The translations under genes were made by a program, and so were the position numbers. From Bacillota bacterium (lineage in GTDB: Bacteria > Bacillota > Clostridia > Tissierellales > Peptoniphilaceae): 49,778 bases of DNA. Shown piece after piece: positions 10,120-17,350 of this stretch. The stretch spans positions 1 to 49,778 of the forward strand of contig JAQYCE010000060.1 in assembly GCA_029003555.1 (NCBI GenBank), read 5' to 3'. Each line of letters starts with the position of its first letter. Positions within the stretch are counted from its first letter, which is position 1. The notes under the pieces are model-generated. The model was not told the DNA's origin. It worked only from the letters and a program-made list of their open reading frames with translations, and ran no database searches.

Positions 10120-10623
10120 ATGGATAAAGTTTTCGACTTGCTGGAGCAAGTCTTTTTTAAGAACCTCTTTGGAGAAATCAACCTTTATATCATTTTATCC
10201 ACGGTCATCAAGTTCGTCTTCGTCATCATTGTTTTGGCCTTTATCGCTCGAATTGTGAAGATGATTTCCATGGATATTCGCTCATCCTATACCAAACCCG
10301 AGTCAGACAACCCCTACCTCCGCTTTCTAGGGGATCCGGCTATGGTGAATTTTCCGGTCCGAGATGAGTATTATTTGACCGATAATACCCGGATCGGACG
10401 GGCGGATGACAACAACGTCATCCTCAAGGACCGAACCATCTCCAAACACCAGGCTGTTTTTATCCAAGAAGGCCGAAACTTTCTGATTGACGACCTTGGA
10501 GCCACCAACCCCACCATGGTCAATGGTCAGGTGGTGGACCAACCCATGCCTTTACAAGACCGGGACATCATCCGCCTGGGCCAGTTGGACTTTATGTTCA
10601 TGGAAGGAAGTGACCATGAATAA
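10120..10623 (+). CDS. Membrane-anchored FHA-domain protein
   Basis: A 167-residue protein. One hydrophobic segment at about residues 22-46 (LYIILSTVIKFVFVIIVLAFIARIV) anchors it; a linker follows, then a forkhead-associated domain from about residue 85. The FHA hallmarks are IGRADDNNVIL (GR), SKHQAVF (the S-x-x-H phosphothreonine-binding loop) and the NGQVV turn. FHA domains bind phosphothreonine, so a Ser/Thr kinase elsewhere is the likely partner. Many Clostridia carry FHA, FtsW and PBP genes in this order, suggesting phospho-control of septal or lateral wall synthesis. ATG 10120 has GAGGAGG before it. The gene overlaps ftsW by 8 bases. Confidence 0.88.
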   Translation: MDKVFDLLEQVFFKNLFGEINLYIILSTVIKFVFVIIVLAFIARIVKMISMDIRSSYTKPESDNPYLRFLGDPAMVNFPVRDEYYLTDNTRIGRADDNNVILKDRTISKHQAVFIQEGRNFLIDDLGATNPTMVNGQVVDQPMPLQDRDIIRLGQLDFMFMEGSDHE

Positions 10624-11902
10624 ATTACATCTTTGGGAGGAAAAGCAAGAAGATAACCGTCCGGTACAGAGTCACCATAAGGGGATACTGGGCCTTTTAA
10701 TCACCTTCCAGGTTCTTGCCCTGGCTCTGGCCTTCCTCTTTCACATCCAAGACCTGTCCGTTGACTCCCTCTTTTTCGCCGGGGGCTTAATCCTGACTTC
10801 CTCGATTTCCATTATCATCATCCAGAAGGTTTCCACCGGAGATCCCTATCCCCTGATGATCGTCAATATGATTTTTTCCATCGGCATTATTATGATTTAT
10901 CGAATCCGGCCGGACCTGGGAGTTAAGCAGATGGTCATTTACCTCATGGCTCTGATCGCCTATTTTTCAGTCTATTTCATTTTGAAGGTGGGTCAGCGCT
11001 TTTGGGAAGGAAAGATTATTTTTTACTATGGGGTGACCCTCTTGCTCTTTGTCCTTACCTTGGTTTTGGGGGAGTTTTTACATGGGGCCAAGAACTGGAT
11101 TACCATCGGAGGGATCCAGGTCCAACCTTCGGAATTTGCCAAAATTCCCTTTGCTTTTTTTGTCGCCTCCTGGTTTAAACGCTATGATGAGTTCCAAACC
11201 TCTCTACTAAGAAAGCTCTCCTTGACCCTGGCCACTTTCCTCCTGATCGGCCTTTTCTTCCTCCAAAAAGAGCTAGGCACGGCGGTTGTCTTTTTTGCCG
11301 TCCTTTTAGTCGCCCAGCTGGCTTATGAGAAGAATTCCTGGATTCCCTTCATGAACCTGTTTCTGGCCGTGGCCGGCCTTTATGTGGCCTACCGAATCTT
11401 CCCCTATATCCAAGACCGGTTCGCCATTTGGAGGGACCCTTGGGCGGATTATAACAACAAGGGCTACCAGGTCATCCAGGCTGCCTTTGCCCTAGCTGCC
11501 GGCTCCTTCTTTGGGACCGGGGTAGGACTGGGTCAACCCGGACGGGTCCCCCTGGGTCATTCCGACTTTATCTTTGCTTCTGTTGTCGAGGAGTTCGGGT
11601 CCATGATGGGCATCTGCCTCATCCTTCTTTTTGTTATCCTCCTTTACCGGGGCTTTAAAACCGCTATGAACCAGGAGAGGGACTTTTACTCAGCCCTGGC
11701 CCTTTGTGTGGTGGTCATCTTTGCCGCCCAAGCCTTTATCATGTTTGCCGGCACCATGAAGCTAATCCCGCTGACGGGAATCACCATCCCCTTCCTCACC
11801 TATGGGGGGTCCTCCCTGGTGTCTTCCTTTGCTCTCCTAGCTGCCCTCCAGGTCGCGTCTGAGGATTTGATGGGAATGGAGGCCTCTTATGAAACGGTCT
11901 AG
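10616..11902 (+). CDS. FtsW/RodA/SpoVE-family peptidoglycan glycosyltransferase
   Basis: A polytopic membrane protein of 428 residues with roughly ten hydrophobic spans. It polymerises lipid II glycan chains together with a class B PBP (SEDS family). Family motifs include GGIQVQPSEFAKI, GVGLGQPGRVPLGHSDFIFA and VEEFG in the loop and helix near the active cavity, and a C-terminal ITIPFLTYGGSSL. The ORF-track start at 10487 is a shadow upstream extension. ATG 10616 overlaps the FHA stop and has GGAAG before it. It overlaps the PBP gene by 14 bases, consistent with a 1:1 SEDS-PBP pair. FtsW and RodA cannot be told apart from sequence by eye. Confidence 0.93.
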   Translation: MNKLHLWEEKQEDNRPVQSHHKGILGLLITFQVLALALAFLFHIQDLSVDSLFFAGGLILTSSISIIIIQKVSTGDPYPLMIVNMIFSIGIIMIYRIRPDLGVKQMVIYLMALIAYFSVYFILKVGQRFWEGKIIFYYGVTLLLFVLTLVLGEFLHGAKNWITIGGIQVQPSEFAKIPFAFFVASWFKRYDEFQTSLLRKLSLTLATFLLIGLFFLQKELGTAVVFFAVLLVAQLAYEKNSWIPFMNLFLAVAGLYVAYRIFPYIQDRFAIWRDPWADYNNKGYQVIQAAFALAAGSFFGTGVGLGQPGRVPLGHSDFIFASVVEEFGSMMGICLILLFVILLYRGFKTAMNQERDFYSALALCVVVIFAAQAFIMFAGTMKLIPLTGITIPFLTYGGSSLVSSFALLAALQVASEDLMGMEASYETV

Positions 11903-13280
11903 AAACCGGATGCTGGTCCTTTTTTCCATCTTGATGGTGGCCTTTTTAGGCCTGGCCCTCTATCTCACCTATTTTGAGGTCATAAAAGCCCCGGCCCTCC
12001 GGGCCCACAACCTCAACCCCAGAAACTGGGTCGATGAATCCCAATTCGGACGGGGAAAGTTCCTGGACCGAAATAGTCAGGTCCTGGTGGACCGGGTCAA
12101 GGAGGAAGATGGGACCTATACCCGCTATTCTAAGTATCCCGCCCTTTATGCCCACTTGATCGGCTACAATTCCGACACCTATGGAAAGTCCGGGTTGGAA
12201 AAGGCTTTAAATGGAAGCTTGCTCAACCTGGGTCAGGACAACCCTATTGCTGAACTCCGGGGTAAGGTCCTGAATGAAGGGGCGGGAAATGATGTTCAAC
12301 TGACCATCGACCATGACTTACAGGCCTATACCTACAAGCTTCTCAAGGGGAAAAAGGGTGCAGCCGTTGCCATCAACCCCCAGACGGGTGAAGTTCTGGC
12401 CATGGTTTCTGTCCCCTCTTTTGACCCCAACAAGGTGGATTCCTCATGGAATGACCTCCTGGAGACGGAGGGAGATGTCCTGGTCAACCGGGCCATAAAC
12501 GGTCGCTACACTCCGGGCTCCGTTTTGAAGGCAGTTTCCGCTATGGCCCTCCTGGATGCCGGGAAGGCGGAAAGCTATGAGGACAAGGGGAAGACCGTCG
12601 TATCCGGATATGCTATTGAAAATTACCAGGGAAAGGCTTATGGAGAAATTGGACTGCGAGAGGCTTTGATTCACTCTTCCAACACCTATTTTGCCGATCT
12701 TTCTCAGAAGGCAGGGCCGGAAGCCTTTGGTCGTGTCTTTGACAACTTTAACTTCAACAAGGAAATTCCTTTTGACCTGAAGGTCACCTCCTCAAGGGCG
12801 CCCTTTAAAAGCGGAATGGATCCCACCCTCCTTGCCGCCAACTCCTTTGGCCAGGGGGAAATCACCCTATCACCCCTCCATTTGGCCATGGCCTATGGGG
12901 CTATCGCCAATGAGGGGGTTATGATGGCTCCCACACTCGTCAAGTCCATCATCTCGCCCAACGGGGGCGTCCTTCGGGATTCGAAAAGTAAGGTTCTCCA
13001 GGAGCTGGATAAGGACCATGCCCGGATGGTGGCGGATTATCTCCACGATACGGCCCAGGCCAATGGTGCTCAGGACCAGGTTTCCGTTCCCATGGCCGGG
13101 AAGTCCGGTACGGCACAGATTGCCGGTGGATCCACCAATGCCCTTTATTGCGCCTTTGCCCCTATGGACAAGCCCTCCATTGCCATCTGTCTGGTCCTTG
13201 AAGATGATGGCCGGATGGGCTATCAGGCCGCCCAACCCCTGGTTCTATCCATGCTTAATTATTGGTTTTCTCACCAATAA
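11889..13280 (+). CDS. Class B penicillin-binding protein (transpeptidase)
   Basis: Cross-links peptidoglycan peptides and partners the SEDS protein encoded just upstream. It has 463 residues: a short cytoplasmic N-terminus, one membrane span at about residues 8-30, a short pedestal domain, then the transpeptidase domain. Catalytic motifs are S211-V-L-K, S263-S-N and K405-S-G-T. The pedestal is small, as in the PbpA-type proteins of Actinobacteria and Clostridia rather than long PBP2/PBP3. The start overlaps the end of ftsW (14 bases), and the SD (GGAATGGAGG) lies inside ftsW. A bidirectional terminator follows 16 bases after the stop. Confidence 0.93.
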   Translation: MKRSRNRMLVLFSILMVAFLGLALYLTYFEVIKAPALRAHNLNPRNWVDESQFGRGKFLDRNSQVLVDRVKEEDGTYTRYSKYPALYAHLIGYNSDTYGKSGLEKALNGSLLNLGQDNPIAELRGKVLNEGAGNDVQLTIDHDLQAYTYKLLKGKKGAAVAINPQTGEVLAMVSVPSFDPNKVDSSWNDLLETEGDVLVNRAINGRYTPGSVLKAVSAMALLDAGKAESYEDKGKTVVSGYAIENYQGKAYGEIGLREALIHSSNTYFADLSQKAGPEAFGRVFDNFNFNKEIPFDLKVTSSRAPFKSGMDPTLLAANSFGQGEITLSPLHLAMAYGAIANEGVMMAPTLVKSIISPNGGVLRDSKSKVLQELDKDHARMVADYLHDTAQANGAQDQVSVPMAGKSGTAQIAGGSTNALYCAFAPMDKPSIAICLVLEDDGRMGYQAAQPLVLSMLNYWFSHQ

Positions 13281-13296
13281 GTCTTTTTAACCCATT

Positions 13297-13336
13297 AAAA
13301 AATCGGATCCGGGAAGTTTCCCGGGTCCGATTTTTT
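13297..13336. terminator. Bidirectional intrinsic terminator
   Basis: AATCGGATCCGGG pairs with CCCGGGTCCGATT (13 bp, one G-T wobble, 6-base loop), flanked by A-rich sequence on the left and TTTTTT on the right. It can end both the + strand PBP transcript and the - strand nadK transcript. Confidence 0.88.
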
Positions 13337-13345
13337 CTTTCAGGA

Positions 13346-14149
13346 TTATATTAATTTGTCCTTAAGGTTGTACCAATACCAATTGGAATTAAAGAGAATC
13401 CGGTGGATCTTTTTACCGGTTTGTCGGAAGGTGATTTTTTTTAATCCCAGGAAGTGTTCCTCCATCCCATCCGTAACCAGGAGGGCCTTGTCTTTTTCAT
13501 CCGGGGGAAAGGAAACCTCCGTCTCTGCCGATGAAGGGAGGACGATAGAGGAGGGGAGGGCCTCGTAGGTCTTAGACCGAAGCTGGTTTAAGGGGGTGAT
13601 CTGGTATCCTTTGAGCGTTTGGTAGAGGATGGACCCTCCCGCGGATAAGTTGTAAGCTGTGGACCCGGAGGGGGTGGAGACGATCAGGCCATCCCCGGCC
13701 AGGTGGAGGAGGGGAACCTGGTCAACGGATAGGCTAAAATGGACTGTCTTCCTCTTGGGCGACTGGACGGAGAATTCGTTGACACACCAACGTCGGTAGG
13801 TCCAGGAAGAGGTCTCCACCTCAGCTTCTACAAGGAGGAGTTCATCCATGTGATAGTCGCCCTCGACCAGCTTCTTCAGGTTTTTATCTAAGCTATCCAG
13901 GTCGGATTCCTGGAAAAATCCTAAAGTTCCTGTATTGATCCCACAAAAGGGAATGGTGGAAAACTGGGACTTATGGACGGCATGAAGGAAGGTTCCATCT
14001 CCACCAATGACGAGGTTGTAGTCGGCGTGGTCCAGGTAAACCGGACTGATGCGAAATCCTTGGGGAACTAAGTAATTGACAATGTGGTCCCGGATGGCGA
14101 GAGCGGGCGGGCTGGGTTTTATGAAAAGATTGATAATTTTCGTCATCAT
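13346..14149 (-). CDS. nadK: NAD kinase
   Basis: Phosphorylates NAD to NADP. The protein has 267 residues, the normal bacterial length. Signatures are VIGGDGTFLHA (GGDG loop), the NTGTLGFF turn, the NEF motif and DGLIVSTPSGSTAYNLSAGG for substrate and tetramer contacts. On the - strand AAAGGAG precedes the first of two ATG codons, so ATG 14149 is favoured. It stands alone on the - strand, convergent with the PBP gene and divergent from the GH25 gene, with which it shares a 234-base intergenic region. Confidence 0.95.
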   Translation of the reverse strand: MMTKIINLFIKPSPPALAIRDHIVNYLVPQGFRISPVYLDHADYNLVIGGDGTFLHAVHKSQFSTIPFCGINTGTLGFFQESDLDSLDKNLKKLVEGDYHMDELLLVEAEVETSSWTYRRWCVNEFSVQSPKRKTVHFSLSVDQVPLLHLAGDGLIVSTPSGSTAYNLSAGGSILYQTLKGYQITPLNQLRSKTYEALPSSIVLPSSAETEVSFPPDEKDKALLVTDGMEEHFLGLKKITFRQTGKKIHRILFNSNWYWYNLKDKLI

Positions 14150-14217
14150 GGAAACTCCTTTAGAAAAATGGCTTGAGACAATCGATGGATCAAGCTTCTT
14201 TACCTATTCTATACTAC

Positions 14218-14231
14218 TTCTTCATGAAGAA
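14218..14231. repeat. Perfect palindrome between divergent nadK and lysozyme genes
   Basis: TTCTTCATGAAGAA is a perfect 14-base palindrome. It abuts the -35 hexamer (TTGTGA, 14233) of the lysozyme promoter and lies in the leader or promoter region of nadK, so it is a candidate operator. Confidence 0.5.
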
Positions 14232-14232
14232 C

Positions 14233-14261
14233 TTGTGAAAGTCTTTTCCGCTTGCTATAAT
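14233..14261 (+). promoter_or_regulatory. Promoter of the GH25 gene
   Basis: TTGTGA, 17-base spacer, TATAAT: a near-consensus housekeeping promoter. The leader to the ATG at 14384 is about 115 bases long and contains a small CTGCT/AGCAG hairpin. Confidence 0.75.
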
Positions 14262-14265
14262 ATTT

Positions 14266-14280
14266 CTGTAAACGTCTTGT
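14266..14280 (+). promoter_or_regulatory. Cre-like half site just downstream of the lysozyme promoter
   Basis: CTGTAAACGTCTTGT carries the TGTAAACG core of CcpA operators but a poor second half. It lies at about the transcription start, where CcpA would block. Suggestive only. Confidence 0.3.
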
Positions 14281-14383
14281 AACCTTTTGAAGAGCCATTA
14301 TGTATCCTGCTCTTTAACCGGTATATTAAAGATTGCCACTGCTGTTTGAGCAGGCGATCATGCATAGAAAAAAGGAAGGTGCC

Positions 14384-15865
14384 ATGAATAAGAATTTGAC
14401 ACGTTTTGCTACAGGGGGTCTTGCCTTGCTTGTCCTCCTCAGTTCTCCTTTTTCCACCGTCCGAGCTACGGATGGAGATAGGGAAGGCTCGTCACAAGGA
14501 ATTTACCAGACCTTACTCTTGGATGATTCACAAGAAAGTGACCTGGAATCCGGAGAAGATATGGACATTGCCGAACCGGCCAATCCGGAGGCCCAGTCAA
14601 GTCCACAAAAAAAAGATCATGAAAAATTAACAGAAAAGACGGAGGAGAAAAAAAGCAAATCCAACCCCCTCCATCCCACTAATCCCCAGGCCATCCGGTC
14701 TTTCTCAACGAATAAGTCCGGCCAGCTTTCCCAGGCTTGGTCCCTAGAAAGGTCTCGGGAACCGGGAAGAGTCAACACCAAGCGTGAGGAATATAAGAAT
14801 CCTAAGGGCCAGGTAGTCAAAAAGGGCAATGCTTATACATACCAGGAAGGGTCCAAGACCCGTCTGGCCCGCAATGCCTGGGTTAAGTCGGGAGGAAAGT
14901 CCTACTTTGCCGATCCCAATGGAAACCTATATACCAATACACTTCTGGAAGTCGAGGGCAAAACCTATTACTTTGGCCCCCAGGCCTACAGCCTGTCCGG
15001 AATTGTCAATGTTAACGGAAAGTCCTATTTTTTTGACGGAGAGAACGGTAATGCCATGATTCGAGAAGCCCGGACCCTAACTCGGGGAGGGACGACCTAT
15101 ATTATCGATAGCGATTTTACGGTTTCCAAGGATGAGCATATCTCCTCAGGACAAGACACCAACAGACAAGGAGAATTGGAGCTTATCCCCAAGTATAATG
15201 ATGATGGGGGTATGCTTGTTATCGATATTTCCAAATACCAGAGGCCTGCAGATATCGACTATGATCTTTTGTGCCAAAATATTACAGGGGTCATCCTCCG
15301 GGTAGCCCACTCCTGGCAGAACCGGGAGGTCCTTGCCCCCAATGAAGATCCCACTTTTGCCACCCATTATGAGGAGTTTCGAAAGAGGGGAATTCCGGTC
15401 GGCTGCTATTATTTTTCCACAGCTGTAACCTATGATGAAGGGGTCCAGGAAGCGATTAAAACGATGGAAATCCTGGGAAATCGCAAGCTCCAGCTTCCGG
15501 TTTACTGGGATACGGAAGATGAGTACAAGCAGAGAAAAATTCCCAGAGACCAATTGACCCAGGCAGGAAAGGGCTTTTTAGAAACCCTGGCCAACCGAGG
15601 CTATGTGGTTGGGGTCTACGCTTCTTCTTCCTGGCTCAAGCACCATCTCAATATGGAGGAACTTCAGGACTATGAAACCTGGGTGGCCCACTATGGTCGG
15701 ACCAGGGACGGGAAGAGCGTGAAAATCCAACGCCCCAACTACAACCGGTCCTATCAGATTTGGCAGTTTGAGAGCCGGGGACGGGTGCCGGGTTATAAAT
15801 ATAACCTGGATGTCAACTGGATGTACAAGGATTATCCTAAAATGATCGGAAACCATCCCAAATAA
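14384..15865 (+). CDS. Secreted GH25 lysozyme with cell-wall-binding-like repeats
   Basis: Cleaves the glycan of peptidoglycan (muramidase). The 493-residue protein begins with a signal peptide (hydrophobic GGLALLVLLSS, cleavage probably after VRA near residue 28). A charged Glu/Lys/Pro-rich linker runs to about residue 110. Then come three to four short aromatic/Gly repeats (GKSYFADPNGNLY, GKTYYFGP, GKSYFFDGENGN) like choline-binding/glucan-binding repeats. The GH25 domain spans about residues 277-490, with catalytic Asp281 in VIDISKYQ, acidic residues in VYWDTED, and the closing LDVNWMY strand. ATG 14384 has GGAAGG upstream; the ORF-track start at 14333 would spoil the signal peptide. Confidence 0.92.
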   Translation: MNKNLTRFATGGLALLVLLSSPFSTVRATDGDREGSSQGIYQTLLLDDSQESDLESGEDMDIAEPANPEAQSSPQKKDHEKLTEKTEEKKSKSNPLHPTNPQAIRSFSTNKSGQLSQAWSLERSREPGRVNTKREEYKNPKGQVVKKGNAYTYQEGSKTRLARNAWVKSGGKSYFADPNGNLYTNTLLEVEGKTYYFGPQAYSLSGIVNVNGKSYFFDGENGNAMIREARTLTRGGTTYIIDSDFTVSKDEHISSGQDTNRQGELELIPKYNDDGGMLVIDISKYQRPADIDYDLLCQNITGVILRVAHSWQNREVLAPNEDPTFATHYEEFRKRGIPVGCYYFSTAVTYDEGVQEAIKTMEILGNRKLQLPVYWDTEDEYKQRKIPRDQLTQAGKGFLETLANRGYVVGVYASSSWLKHHLNMEELQDYETWVAHYGRTRDGKSVKIQRPNYNRSYQIWQFESRGRVPGYKYNLDVNWMYKDYPKMIGNHPK

Positions 15866-15887
15866 ACAAAATAGGGCCTGGAAATGT

Positions 15888-15916
15888 TTGCAAGATCTTG
15901 AGCTTTTTGCTATACT
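15888..15916 (+). promoter_or_regulatory. Promoter of the 6S RNA
   Basis: TTGCAA, 17-base spacer, TATACT, located 20 bases after the lysozyme stop. The predicted start is about 15922. Confidence 0.75.
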
Positions 15917-15921
15917 AAAGA

Positions 15922-16090
15922 TGTCCTTGATGTTGCCCGAACATTAAACCTACGCCGCTTATAAGGGATTGCGGAGTTTATCCTTCAATGACACGCCTCC
16001 TTCGAGTGGACTTCTGCGATGGATAACAGCGAACCCACCTTCACAAACAGAAGGTATTAAATTATTAGGGATCAAGGATCAACATACTCA
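15922..16090 (+). ncRNA. ssrS: Probable 6S RNA
   Basis: A non-coding stretch framed by its own promoter and terminator. The ends pair as a closing stem: TCCTTGAT (15924-15931) with ATCAAGGA (16071-16078). The inside looks like a 6S central bubble. A 5' side hairpin (CCGC...GCGG around AAGGGA), an inner stem TTATCC/GGATAA, an apical CCTCCTTCG region and a 3' side hairpin ACCTTC/GAAGGT can be drawn. The AAGGGA-GCGGAGT and AATGACACGCCTCCTT stretches resemble Bacillota 6S RNA as I remember it. 6S binds the sigma-A holoenzyme and acts as a promoter mimic. The mature 3' end may lie slightly downstream. A covariance search (Rfam RF00013) would settle it. Confidence 0.7.
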
Positions 16091-16098
16091 ATGTTGTG

Positions 16099-16127
16099 CA
16101 CCCGGCCGAAAGGCCGGGTGTTTTTTT
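16099..16127 (+). terminator. Intrinsic terminator after the 6S RNA
   Basis: CACCCGGCC-GAAA-GGCCGGGTG is a perfect 9-bp stem with a GAAA tetraloop followed by seven T. Confidence 0.95.
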
Positions 16128-16143
16128 ATCAAATCATTATTGT

Positions 16144-16193
16144 TGATATAATCCTTGAAAAATTTGGGTATAGTTTGGGTATAGATAGATAAT
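16144..16193 (+). promoter_or_regulatory. Promoter region of ytxH with a tandem 11-base repeat
   Basis: An extended -10 (TGA-TATAAT, 16147-16152) lies just past the 6S terminator. It is followed by two exact copies of TTTGGGTATAG (16163-16173 and 16174-16184) and GATAAT at 16188. More than one start is possible. GGGTAT resembles the -10 of general-stress sigma factors, but no matching -35 is obvious. Confidence 0.4.
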
Positions 16194-16236
16194 AGTTACA
16201 AAGAAAAATGTATCTCACTTTTATAAGGAGGAAACT

Positions 16237-16722
16237 ATGGGAATTGTTGATTACATTGAAGCAAAAAACAGGGAAAGAGTCATGAAAGCACGCGTTGAGG
16301 ATGCCTCAAAAATCGGTATCGGAGTCCTCATGGGTCTGGCTATCGGCAGTGCTGCCGGCGTTCTTTTCGCCCCTAAGTCCGGTCAGGAAACCCGCGAAGA
16401 CCTGGCAAAGATGGCCCAGGAAACGACGGAAAAGGTCAAGGCCAGCGCCCAGGATGCCATGGATAAAGCGGCTGAATACCGTAACGAACTTCAATCCAAG
16501 GTGACCGCTATTGGTCCCGCTATTGAATCCGGCCTCTCCGCTGCTCAGAAGTCTTTAGACGAGAATGAGAAGGAAATTAAGGAGAAGGTAGAAAAGACGG
16601 TTGATGACGCCAAAGAAGCCGCCGAGGGAGTGAAAGACTCAGCCAAGGACACCGCCAAGAAGACCGGCGAAGCTGCTAAGAAAGAGTATAAAAAAGAGGA
16701 AGAGAAGAACAATAACAAATAA
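16237..16722 (+). CDS. YtxH-domain protein
   Basis: A 161-residue protein of the YtxH family, small stress-associated proteins with an N-terminal glycine-rich membrane segment. The hallmark IGIGVLMGLAIGSAAGVLFAPKSGQETREDL is at about residues 27-57. The rest is a long Lys/Glu/Ala-rich helix with LEA-like 11-mer character (VKDSAKDTAKKTGEAAKKEYKK), likely coiled or amphipathic. The biochemical role is not known. ATAAGGAGG stands before the ATG. It forms a two-gene operon with the next gene, 11 bases away, and lies directly after the 6S RNA gene. Confidence 0.85.
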   Translation: MGIVDYIEAKNRERVMKARVEDASKIGIGVLMGLAIGSAAGVLFAPKSGQETREDLAKMAQETTEKVKASAQDAMDKAAEYRNELQSKVTAIGPAIESGLSAAQKSLDENEKEIKEKVEKTVDDAKEAAEGVKDSAKDTAKKTGEAAKKEYKKEEEKNNNK

Positions 16723-16733
16723 GGAGGAGGAAC

Positions 16734-17198
16734 ATGCCAGGAAACGAAATGATGTTTTCCGTTTCTCTAAACGGACTCTTACTCGCCGTCCTCATCGTCG
16801 TTGCTATTGTCGCTCTCGTCTACCTCATCAAAGTCTTAGCTAAGGCTTCCAAAGCGGTTGATGCCGTTAGTGAGCTATTAGAGAAAAATAAGGAAGAGCT
16901 TGATGCGGCATTAAAAACCATTCCCACCATTACCGGAAAGACGGACCAGGCCCTGGGTCAGGTATCCAAGATTCTCGACCAATCTTCACCGGACATCGTT
17001 GATACCATCAGCGGGGCAAAGGACACTGTCATCAGCGTCTCTCGCCTAACCACTGATGCAGCGGATACGGTGGAATACCTGGCAGCGACAGCCATTGACA
17101 CCGCAGATTCTTTATCCTCCGGTGTCACCAAGACCAACTCCACCTTGGGCTATGTTCGTGAAATCGCAAAGATTGTTAAAGATGTGATAGGACGTTAG
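16734..17198 (+). CDS. Small membrane-anchored protein, DUF948-like
   Basis: A 154-residue protein with one N-terminal membrane span at about residues 11-31 (NGLLLAVLIVVAIVALVYLI). A helical, threonine/alanine/aspartate-rich domain without cysteines or catalytic motifs follows (repeated helix-forming stretches such as TTDAADTVEYLAATAIDTAD). Its shape resembles DUF948 proteins, which often accompany YtxH genes in Bacillota; I infer the two work together at the membrane. AAGGAGGAGG precedes the ATG. Function is unknown. A terminator follows 12 bases after the stop. Confidence 0.75.
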   Translation: MPGNEMMFSVSLNGLLLAVLIVVAIVALVYLIKVLAKASKAVDAVSELLEKNKEELDAALKTIPTITGKTDQALGQVSKILDQSSPDIVDTISGAKDTVISVSRLTTDAADTVEYLAATAIDTADSLSSGVTKTNSTLGYVREIAKIVKDVIGR

Positions 17199-17210
17199 TT
17201 GATAAGACCG

Positions 17211-17237
17211 AAAAAGCCATCCTTGCGATGGCTTTTT
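17211..17237 (+). terminator. Intrinsic terminator after the ytxH operon
   Basis: AAAAAGCCATC-CTTGC-GATGGCTTTTT is a perfect 11-bp stem whose T side serves as the U tract. Confidence 0.9.
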
Positions 17238-17283
17238 CTTTGCTGACAAGAGCCCAATATTAGAATGGGTTTGCGATCTAGGC

Positions 17284-17307
17284 TTGTTAACGTTTTTATG
17301 GTAAAAT
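17284..17307 (+). promoter_or_regulatory. Promoter of the ccpA-like gene with overlapping cre-like element
   Basis: TTATGGTAAAAT is an extended -10. TTGTTAACGTTTTTA (17284-17298) fits the cre consensus WTGNAANCGNWNNCW with two mismatches and overlaps the promoter, suggesting autoregulation. Sequence and spacing closely match the yitT promoter (23200-23223). Confidence 0.5.
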
Positions 17308-17350
17308 ATAGGTGATTCCTGAAACTATTTTTTTTGAATGGAGTGCTCGC

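Noticed and set aside
14333-14383. Upstream start of the GH25 ORF
   Set aside because: ATG 14384 has the ribosome site and gives a proper signal peptide; the extra 17 residues would spoil it.
15866-16236. tmRNA, SRP RNA or RNase P RNA in the long gap after the lysozyme gene
   Set aside because: None of their signature sequences is present; the paired ends and side hairpins fit 6S RNA better.
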